A stretch of 14,712 bases of DNA from positions 1-14,712 of the forward strand of contig JAUWLK010000041.1 in assembly GCA_030613745.1 (NCBI GenBank). The letters are read 5' to 3'. This document shows positions 1-6,043 of the stretch, one piece after another. Each line of letters starts with the position of its first letter. Position 1 is the stretch's first letter. Under the pieces are notes generated by a model. That model saw only the letters and a list, made by a program, of their open reading frames with translations. It made no database searches and was not told the origin of the DNA. The DNA comes from Flavobacteriaceae bacterium (GTDB taxonomy: Bacteria; Bacteroidota; Bacteroidia; Flavobacteriales; Flavobacteriaceae). The position numbers and the translations under genes were made by a program.

Positions 1-40
1 AAATAGTAATCAAAAACCCTGTTAATGATGCTTCTTGCAT
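1..40 (-). CDS. DUF4834 family membrane protein, N-terminal fragment
   Basis: On the minus strand an ATG at 40-38 opens a frame that reads MQEASLTGFLITI and runs off the left edge of the window. From memory of the family, this matches the very conserved start of Bacteroidota DUF4834 proteins (MQEASxxGFxxTI...), which are short proteins with one N-terminal membrane segment and no known function. Only 13 residues are visible, so the call rests on this motif, on the position divergent from the transporter gene at 137, and on a promoter-like sequence just upstream (60-88). No function can be assigned. Confidence 0.55.
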   Translation of the reverse strand, partial: MQEASLTGFLITI

Positions 41-59
41 ATTTTTTTAATTTTAATTT

Positions 60-88
60 CAAAAGTAACAATTTGAAGACAACTTCAA
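60..88 (-). promoter_or_regulatory. Putative Bacteroidota promoter for the leftward DUF4834 gene
   Basis: Read on the minus strand, TTG (88-86) is followed after 18 nt by TACTTTTG (67-60). This fits the Bacteroidota/Flavobacterium consensus of a -33 TTG and a -7 TAnnTTTG box separated by about 17-23 nt. The -7 box ends about 20 nt before the ATG at 40, leaving a short 5' leader. Such AT-rich motifs also arise by chance. Confidence 0.45.
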
Positions 89-108
89 CGTTTATATAGT
101 GAAAATCT

Positions 109-116
109 TATTTTTG
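109..116 (+). promoter_or_regulatory. Putative -7 box (TATTTTTG) for the transporter-like gene
   Basis: TATTTTTG matches TAnnTTTG and lies 20 nt before the ATG at 137. No TTG sits at the usual distance upstream, so only half of the promoter pattern is present and the call is weak. Confidence 0.3.
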
Positions 117-136
117 ATTCAAATTTATTGTAAAAC

Positions 137-1312
137 ATGAAGTCTCTCTTAACATCCTTTTCCCTCTTGTTCTTTATCCAGATTAGTGTTGCTCAATATA
201 CTGAAGTTATCAATTCAAAACGCCCGGGATTTTCTGATAGCCCTTATAGTGTAGGAACCAAAGTATACCAAGTTGAAGGTGGGCTGTTTTATAAAAATGT
301 TGGTAATTATTTATATTGGAATAATACTACTGGGGAAGCTAATGAATATAGTGCAAAAGCATTTGGTACTGATATCACTTTTAGAACAGGACAATTTTTT
401 GAACGATTAGAATTTAATCTTGATCTAGCATTACAAAATGAAAAAAGAGATTACACCAAGCCTTCTGTTTATAGTGAATCGGGTTTAGGACTAAGCAAAT
501 TAACAATTGGAGCCAAATATTTAGTATATAAACCTGAGTACACAGATAAATCAAAAGAAATAAGAAGCTGGAAAGCAAGACATAGTTTTGATAAAAAGAG
601 ATTAATTCCATCTGTAGGTGTTTATATTGGTTTAAATACAAATTTATTGAATGATCTTTATAAGAATCCTGGGGGATTAAGTCCAAGATTAGCTCTAATT
701 ACTCAAAATGATTTATCAAACAGATTGGTTGTAATAACCAATTTTATTATGGATAAGGCTTTTACCGATGATTCGGAAAATTCCTTTATTTTAACAACTA
801 CTTATACTTTAACCCGACAATGGTCAATATTTGGTGAGGGTCAAGCTTTTTTAAGAAAAAATGTACCAAATGATTTTCAATTTGGAGCTGGTGGTGCCTA
901 CTTGATTAATAACAATATACAAGCTGATTTTTCGGCGAGAATGATTTATGATGAACGAGGAGACAATAGCTTTATATTTGGAGGTGGATTATCATGGAGA
1001 TTAGACAACCATAAAGATAAAATTATAAGAAATAAAACAGATAATAATGAACCAAAATTAGAAGGTGAAAAGAAAGGATTTCTAAATACGATAACTTTTG
1101 GATTGTTTGCTGGTAAGAAGAAATCTTCAAGTAGCAAAAAAATGAGAAGTGTTAAAACTTCAAAAGCAAAAACACGTAGTTTAGAACCACCTGTTAATAA
1201 AAAAGCACAGAAAGCTAAAAAGAAAAACAACAAACGACTTATTAAAGAGCAAAAGAAAAGAGAAAAAGCTCAGAAAAAATATAATAAAAAAGTCGAAAAA
1301 GCTAAAGATTAA
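137..1312 (+). CDS. Transporter-like outer-membrane protein (MetA-pathway/PF13557-type) with Lys-rich tail
   Basis: 391 aa. Residues 1-19 form a signal peptide (Lys3, hydrophobic core to residue 14, ISVA before Gln20), so the protein is exported. The mature start, with SKRPGFSDSPYSVG around residues 27-40 followed by QVEGGLFY, resembles the N terminus of the 'transporter' family related to the phenol-degradation MetA protein (PF13557). These are probably outer-membrane beta barrels. Residues 45-290 alternate polar and aromatic residues as barrel strands do, and a strand-like FIFGGGLSWRL ends near residue 290. Residues from about 293 to 391 form a non-barrel tail extremely rich in Lys (KKKSSSSKK, KKAQKAKKKNNKR), ending in a probable charged helix. 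The substrate is unknown. The next gene follows after 23 nt, so the two are probably co-transcribed. The family is moderately sure; transport function is only inferred. Confidence 0.7.
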   Translation: MKSLLTSFSLLFFIQISVAQYTEVINSKRPGFSDSPYSVGTKVYQVEGGLFYKNVGNYLYWNNTTGEANEYSAKAFGTDITFRTGQFFERLEFNLDLALQNEKRDYTKPSVYSESGLGLSKLTIGAKYLVYKPEYTDKSKEIRSWKARHSFDKKRLIPSVGVYIGLNTNLLNDLYKNPGGLSPRLALITQNDLSNRLVVITNFIMDKAFTDDSENSFILTTTYTLTRQWSIFGEGQAFLRKNVPNDFQFGAGGAYLINNNIQADFSARMIYDERGDNSFIFGGGLSWRLDNHKDKIIRNKTDNNEPKLEGEKKGFLNTITFGLFAGKKKSSSSKKMRSVKTSKAKTRSLEPPVNKKAQKAKKKNNKRLIKEQKKREKAQKKYNKKVEKAKD

Positions 1313-1335
1313 AACTAAAAGTTTAATTTTGGCTG

Positions 1336-2457
1336 ATGATTACGATTAAAGAAGTTACTACAAAAAAAGGTGTCAAACAATTTGTGAAATTTCCTTTTGC
1401 CCTATACAAAAATAACAAGTATTGGGTACCTCCTATTATTAAAGATGAAGTAGATAACTTTGATAAAACCAAAAATCCTGTATTTGAACATGCTGATGCC
1501 AGATTATTTCTTGCCTATAAAAACAAACAAATTGTAGGAAGAGTTGCGGCTATTATCAATTGGACAGAAATCAAATCCCAAAAAATAAAAAAAATGCGCT
1601 TCGGGTGGTTTGATTTTATTGATGATATAGAAGTTACAAAAGCATTGTTAAATGAAGTGAAAAAAATTGGAAAACAAAATAATTTAGAATTTCTTGAAGG
1701 CCCGGTTGGTTTTTCAAATATGGATAAAGTAGGTATTTTAACCAAAGGGTATGATCACACTAGTACTATGATAACATGGTATAATTATGCCTATTATGTG
1801 AATCATATAGAAAAATTAGGATATCATAAATCTCAAAAATTTATTGAAACCTATTTTTATTTTAAAAATGTTGAAATATCAAAGTATAAACGATATGCAA
1901 AAATTGTTAAAAAACGATATGAATTAAAAGCTCTTAATTTTACTTCTTCAAAACAAATATTACCATATACTGAAGAGATGTTTGCCTTATTTAACACCTC
2001 TTATGCAAGTTTACCATCATTTGTACCAATTTCAGACAAACAAATAGCCTATTTTAAAAAAAAATTTATAAGTTTTATTAACCCTGAATTTATCAAATTT
2101 ATAGTAGACAAAAATGGTAAATTAGTAACTTTTTCTATTACTATGCCTTCATTTGCTCAAGCTTTACAAAAAGCAAATGGCAAGTTGTTTCCTACAGGTT
2201 TTATACATCTTTTAAGGGCGAAAAAGCATAGTAAAGATGTTGTTTTTTTTCTAATTGGAATATTACCAGAATACCAAAAAAAAGGTGTAACAGCTATTGT
2301 TTTTGATGAATTTTTTAAGACCTATAAAGAAAAAGGAATTGTAAAAACAATTAGCACTCCCGAATTAGAAGAAAACAAAGACATTCAATTAATATGGAAA
2401 AACTTTGATCCGATTATTTATAAAAAAAGGAGTACCTATAAAAAGAATATTGAATAA
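1336..2457 (+). CDS. GNAT-like N-acyltransferase-fold protein (YghO-like)
   Basis: 373 aa, cytoplasmic, with no signal peptide. Two parts resemble the GCN5-related N-acetyltransferase fold. Residues 56-75 (RLFLAYKNKQIVGRVAAI) look like the central beta hairpin of a GNAT domain. Residues 305-335, with PEYQKKGVTAIVFDEFF, look like motif A, where Q/RxxGxG/A binds the CoA pyrophosphate; here it reads QKKGVT. The conserved block EGPVGFSNMDKVGIL (121-135) is typical of this Bacteroidota/YghO-like family. The acyl substrate is unknown. Some database homologues carry the label 'GTP cyclohydrolase', as I recall, but nothing here looks like a cyclohydrolase. Its stop codon directly abuts the rsmE start, implying translational coupling. 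Confidence 0.65.
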   Translation: MITIKEVTTKKGVKQFVKFPFALYKNNKYWVPPIIKDEVDNFDKTKNPVFEHADARLFLAYKNKQIVGRVAAIINWTEIKSQKIKKMRFGWFDFIDDIEVTKALLNEVKKIGKQNNLEFLEGPVGFSNMDKVGILTKGYDHTSTMITWYNYAYYVNHIEKLGYHKSQKFIETYFYFKNVEISKYKRYAKIVKKRYELKALNFTSSKQILPYTEEMFALFNTSYASLPSFVPISDKQIAYFKKKFISFINPEFIKFIVDKNGKLVTFSITMPSFAQALQKANGKLFPTGFIHLLRAKKHSKDVVFFLIGILPEYQKKGVTAIVFDEFFKTYKEKGIVKTISTPELEENKDIQLIWKNFDPIIYKKRSTYKKNIE

Positions 2458-3168
2458 ATGCAGCTCTTTTACAACCCAAATATTAGCTTATCAACAACTA
2501 GTTTTACTTTTGATAAAGAAGAAAGTCGTCATATTGTACGTGTTTTACGAAAAAAAGAAAATAACCTTTTACAAATAACAAATGGTGATGGAATTTTATT
2601 TAATGCGAAAATCATAAACGCAAATGATAAAAAATGTTCTATTCAAATTATTTCTCATGAAGTAAAACAAAAGTCCTGGGACTATAACTTACATATCGCT
2701 ATTGCACCAACAAAAATGAACGATCGTTTTGAATGGTTTATTGAGAAAGCAACAGAAATTGGCATTGATGAAATTACTCCCATAATTTGTGAAAATTCTG
2801 AACGAAAAATAATAAAGTTAGAAAGATTATACAAAGTTTTAATTTCTGCAATGAAGCAGTCTTTAAAATATAAAATACCAAAATTAAATAAAATCACAAC
2901 ATTTTCTGAATTCATACAAAATGATACTGAGAGTATTAAATTTATAGCTCATTGTGAAAAAACCGATAAAACAACATTAAAAAATCAAATAAAATCTGCT
3001 AAAAGAATTACCATTTTAATTGGACCAGAAGGTGATTTTTCAACAAATGAAATTACCAAAGCATTGCTGCATAAATATATTCCATTATCTTTGGGTGAAA
3101 GTAGGCTACGTACCGAAACTGCAGGAATTGTTGCTTGTAACACTGTTTCAGTATTAAAAAGCATTTAA
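2458..3168 (+). CDS. rsmE: 16S rRNA (uracil-1498-N3)-methyltransferase RsmE
   Basis: 236 aa, normal for RsmE. The enzyme uses S-adenosylmethionine to methylate N3 of U1498 in 16S rRNA near the ribosomal decoding site. Residues 1-70 match the PUA-like RNA-binding domain (MQLFYNPNI..., EESRHIVRVLRKK). Residues 73-236 are the SPOUT methyltransferase domain, with EKATEIGID at 97-104. The knot signatures are IGPEGDFS (188-195) and SLGESRLRTETAG (211-223), which form the SAM pocket. The start is fixed by the conserved opening MQLFYNP and lies immediately after the preceding TAA. It is a housekeeping gene, complete and intact. Confidence 0.95.
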   Translation: MQLFYNPNISLSTTSFTFDKEESRHIVRVLRKKENNLLQITNGDGILFNAKIINANDKKCSIQIISHEVKQKSWDYNLHIAIAPTKMNDRFEWFIEKATEIGIDEITPIICENSERKIIKLERLYKVLISAMKQSLKYKIPKLNKITTFSEFIQNDTESIKFIAHCEKTDKTTLKNQIKSAKRITILIGPEGDFSTNEITKALLHKYIPLSLGESRLRTETAGIVACNTVSVLKSI

Positions 3169-3223
3169 AATAATATATTTTATAAATATTATCTTTCTAC
3201 TTCAAATAAATGATTTCAATTTT

Positions 3224-3907
3224 ATGCGTGTATTTTATAATTACAACATTTTAAGTTCCATTAAAATTGAAGGCTTTCTTTTTTTAATAATGTTCCTGTT
3301 TTTAATTCAATCCAATTCAGCACAACAAGTTGCTACTCTCAAATATGAAGGTGGTGGTGATTGGTATGCAAACCCAACTGCTTTACCTAATTTAATCATT
3401 TTTAGTAACGAAAATATCAATACAAAAATTGATAAAAAGCCTCAAACAGTTGAAGTCAATAGCAATGAAATCTATAATTATCCAATAATTTTTATGACCG
3501 GACATGGTAATGTTTTCTTTTCAGATGATGCCGTTCAAAATTTAAGAAATTATTTGATTTCAGGAGGGTTTTTACACATATCTGATAATTATGGCTTAGA
3601 TAAATATTTAAGAAATGAAATGAAAAAAGTTTTTCCTAAATTATATTTTCAAGAAATACCTTTTAATCATGCAATCTATCATCAAAAATATAATTTTGAT
3701 ATCTTGCCAAAAATTCATGAACACAACAATAAGCCTGCTCAAGGTTTTGGATTGTTTTATGAAGGCAGATTAATTTGTTTTTACGACTATGAAAGTGATT
3801 TAAGTGACGGTTGGGAAGATGAAAATGTACATCACGACCCGTACAAAATTAGATTAAAAGCACTACAAATGGGTGCAAATATAATTTCTTTTGCCTTTAG
3901 TAACTAA
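3224..3907 (+). CDS. Secreted DUF4159 domain protein
   Basis: 227 aa. The N terminus has basic residues (Arg2, Lys14) before a hydrophobic stretch at 17-29 and an SAQ|Q-type cleavage region near residue 33, so it is probably exported to the periplasm. The mature part is a full DUF4159 domain. It has GGGDWYANPTALPNL (43-57), MTGHGNVFFSDDAVQNLRNYL (start 91), then SGGFLHISDNYG (113-124) and a late HHDP motif (203-206). The domain resembles the class I glutamine-amidotransferase-like fold, but I see no classical Cys-His-Glu triad. Function is unknown. The N-terminal region before the hydrophobic core is rather long, but no better in-frame start exists. A 55-nt AT-rich spacer separates it from rsmE, and the carrier gene starts 9 nt after its stop. 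Confidence 0.85.
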   Translation: MRVFYNYNILSSIKIEGFLFLIMFLFLIQSNSAQQVATLKYEGGGDWYANPTALPNLIIFSNENINTKIDKKPQTVEVNSNEIYNYPIIFMTGHGNVFFSDDAVQNLRNYLISGGFLHISDNYGLDKYLRNEMKKVFPKLYFQEIPFNHAIYHQKYNFDILPKIHEHNNKPAQGFGLFYEGRLICFYDYESDLSDGWEDENVHHDPYKIRLKALQMGANIISFAFSN

Positions 3908-3916
3908 TGTATTAAT

Positions 3917-4843
3917 ATGCAAGAACAGATAATTCAAAACATAGATCAAATTCAAATAAATTTTAATTCTGATAGTTTGTGGCTAGTCAATTTAACCTTG
4001 TCACTTATTATGTTTGGTGTTGCTTTAGATATTAAAATTTCAGATTTTACCAATCTGCTTAAATCACCAAAAGCTGTTTTTGTTGGAATTATATCTCAAT
4101 TTTTACTAATCCCTTTTGTAACTTTTTTATTAATAAATATTACAAATCCAGCACCTAGCATAGCTTTGGGAATGATAATGGTTGCGGCTTGTCCAGGAGG
4201 AAGTATTTCAAATTTCATGACAAAATTAGCTGGTGGGAATGCAGCCTTATCAGTAAGCTTAACAGCATTTGCATCATTAGCTGCTCTAATAATGACCCCT
4301 TTAAATGTAGCTATTTGGGGGAATTTATATGAACCTACTTCTGTTATTTTAAAAACTGTTGACTTATCTCCGTTAGAAGTTGCAAAATTTGTACTGTTGA
4401 TATTAGGAATACCATTAGTAATAGGAATGGTTGTAAAAAATTATCATTCTAAATTTGCGTCAAAACTTTCAAAAGTTTTAAAACCTTTATCAATATTCAT
4501 TTTCTTAGCATTTATAGTTGTAGCTTTTTATAATAATTTTGATATTTTTATAAAATATATTCACTTAGTATTATTTTTAGTTATTCTCCATAATGGAGTA
4601 TTACTTTTACTCGGATTTTATACTGCTAAACTTACTGGCTTGTCTTATACTGACCAAAAAACTTTGAGTATAGAAACAGGCATACAAAATTCAGGACTAG
4701 GACTTATGTTGGTATTTTCTTTTTTCACAGGACTAGGAGGAATGGCATTATTAGTAGCATTTTGGGCAATTTGGGATATTGCTTCAGGACTGATTATGGC
4801 ATATTTTTGGTCAAGTAGAATTAAAAAACAAAAACAGATATGA
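3917..4843 (+). CDS. Bile acid:sodium symporter (BASS/SBF) family protein
   Basis: 308 aa, an inner-membrane carrier with about nine to ten hydrophobic segments (first at 21-39, last near 275-298). BASS proteins couple Na+ influx to uptake of organic anions; bacterial members include pantoate and other carboxylate carriers, so bile acids need not be the substrate. The two crossover signatures are clear. The first is CPGGSISNFMTKLAGGNAAL (92-111). The second is IETGIQNSGLGL (252-263), with Glu253, Gln257 and Asn258 at the positions that coordinate Na+ in characterised homologues. It follows the DUF4159 gene closely, and its stop overlaps the start of the acyltransferase gene (ATGA), so these are co-translated. 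The substrate cannot be read from sequence. Confidence 0.9.
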   Translation: MQEQIIQNIDQIQINFNSDSLWLVNLTLSLIMFGVALDIKISDFTNLLKSPKAVFVGIISQFLLIPFVTFLLINITNPAPSIALGMIMVAACPGGSISNFMTKLAGGNAALSVSLTAFASLAALIMTPLNVAIWGNLYEPTSVILKTVDLSPLEVAKFVLLILGIPLVIGMVVKNYHSKFASKLSKVLKPLSIFIFLAFIVVAFYNNFDIFIKYIHLVLFLVILHNGVLLLLGFYTAKLTGLSYTDQKTLSIETGIQNSGLGLMLVFSFFTGLGGMALLVAFWAIWDIASGLIMAYFWSSRIKKQKQI

Positions 4844-5880
4844 AAGCGATTTTTTACTATGTTATGAGAGCCTATACCTCGCTTGGTCTTGTTTTTTATT
4901 ATAAAAATATTCTGGTAAGCGGTAAAAAAAATATTGCAAAAAATAAAGCAATTGTGTTTATTTCCAATCATCCAAATGCACTTATTGACCCACTGCTCGT
5001 TAGTTATTCTGATTTAAGACCCATCCATTATTTGACCCAGGCAGCAGCCTTTTCAGGTTCCTTTGTAAATATAATACTGGAGGCATTAAATATGATTCCT
5101 GTTTATAGAGTCAGAGATGGAATAGGGAAAGAAAAATTAATATCTTTAAATGAACAAACCTTCCGGCATTGTCATGATATTTTAAACAACAGAGGAATTA
5201 TTCTGATCTATGTTGAGGGAAGTCACAATGTTAGACGTAAAGTGAGACCTTTTAGAAAAGGTTTTGCAAGAATTGTTTTTGGTGCCATGGATAAATATAA
5301 TGATCTGGAAATAGATATCATTCCTGTTGGAATGAACTATACAGAAGTAGATGCCTATGCAAGTAAAGTTAGTATCAATTACGGAAAACCAATTGCTGTT
5401 AGACCTTTCTGGAAAAATAAAGATCGAAATGAAGCTATTAATAAAATCAAAGCTGAGGCAGAAAGTAAATTGAAATTGGTTACCGTTGATATTAGTGATA
5501 CGGAAAATTATGACAAGATCATCAAATATTTTGAACCTGAAGAATTCCTGTATCCTGAAAAAGTAAATGAAAAACTAAAATTCATTAACCTGAATAGCCC
5601 AACTCACATCACTAACAAACCAAAAAATAAATTTAGATTACTCGAATTTTTAGTCAAAATAAACAGCATTTTCCCTTTGTTGATCTGGAAAAAAATAAAA
5701 CCAACAATCAAGCAAACAGAATATCTTTCAACCTATAGATTTATGGTTGGACTTACTGCCTTTTCTATTTTTTACTTTTTACAAGCATGGTTGGTTTCTT
5801 CCTTTTTTGGAAATACAATAGGATTTATTTATCTAGTATCTAGCTTTTTATCTGTTTATATTTTAGCAAAAACTAAATAA
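4840..5880 (+). CDS. PlsC-type glycerophosphate/lysophosphatidate acyltransferase
   Basis: 346 aa, membrane-associated, probably acylating glycerol-3-phosphate, dihydroxyacetone phosphate or lysophosphatidate in phospholipid synthesis. The LPLAT domain spans about 20-215. The catalytic block is SNHPNALIDPLL, with His44 and Asp50, so the spacing is HX5D rather than the usual HX4D. The second block is YVEGSHNVRRKVRPFRKGF (124-142), matching the EGxS...FxxG motif, and IPVGMNYTE (161-169) follows. The C-terminal region at 302-343 holds two hydrophobic helices. The HX5D spacing recalls the yeast Gpt2/Sct1 G3P/DHAP acyltransferase group (PHANQFVDP), so G3P or DHAP is plausible. The start overlaps the previous stop (ATGA). 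The TAA stop directly borders the repeat element at 5881. Confidence 0.85.
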   Translation: MKAIFYYVMRAYTSLGLVFYYKNILVSGKKNIAKNKAIVFISNHPNALIDPLLVSYSDLRPIHYLTQAAAFSGSFVNIILEALNMIPVYRVRDGIGKEKLISLNEQTFRHCHDILNNRGIILIYVEGSHNVRRKVRPFRKGFARIVFGAMDKYNDLEIDIIPVGMNYTEVDAYASKVSINYGKPIAVRPFWKNKDRNEAINKIKAEAESKLKLVTVDISDTENYDKIIKYFEPEEFLYPEKVNEKLKFINLNSPTHITNKPKNKFRLLEFLVKINSIFPLLIWKKIKPTIKQTEYLSTYRFMVGLTAFSIFYFLQAWLVSSFFGNTIGFIYLVSSFLSVYILAKTK

Positions 5881-6040
5881 TACCAATTTAATTTTAAAAT
5901 CTGTCTTTAGTAAATTGAATTATTTTTTGCTTAAAATAGGCAGAAAAATAAAGCATAGCATTTGTTACGGTTTCTTTTTATAACGACATTTAAGTAAAAA
6001 AGAAATGATTTATATGACTTGTTTTATAGTTAAATTGGTA
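5881..6040. mobile_element. MITE-like element with terminal inverted repeats between convergent genes
   Basis: The 160-bp stretch begins TACCAATTTAA (5881-5891) and ends with its exact reverse complement TTAAATTGGTA (6030-6040). The repeats extend imperfectly inward: TnTnAAAA-type matches continue for about 9 nt on both sides. The trinucleotide TAA lies directly outside each end (5878-5880 and 6041-6043), as expected of a short target-site duplication. The left TAA is the acyltransferase stop codon, and the right one adjoins the GH3 stop codon at 6044. The interior has no usable ORF. This is consistent with a non-autonomous miniature transposable element. I cannot name a parent transposon. 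Alternatives are a structured 3' region or a chance inverted repeat. Confidence 0.45.
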
Positions 6041-6043
6041 TAA

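Noticed and set aside
946..1233. Minus-strand open frame of 95 codons
   Set aside because: It is the reverse shadow of the Lys-rich tail, where AAA/AAG codons read as Phe and Leu; there is no independent gene evidence.
3169..3198. A/T-only hairpin (ATAATAT...ATATTAT then CTTTCT) after rsmE as a terminator
   Set aside because: The 7-bp stem has no G or C and no proper T-run follows, so it would be very weak in this AT-rich background.
5881..6043. Bidirectional terminator for the two convergent genes
   Set aside because: The inverted repeats are 138 nt apart and the stem is AT-rich, so a classical terminator hairpin is unlikely; a mobile-element origin fits better.
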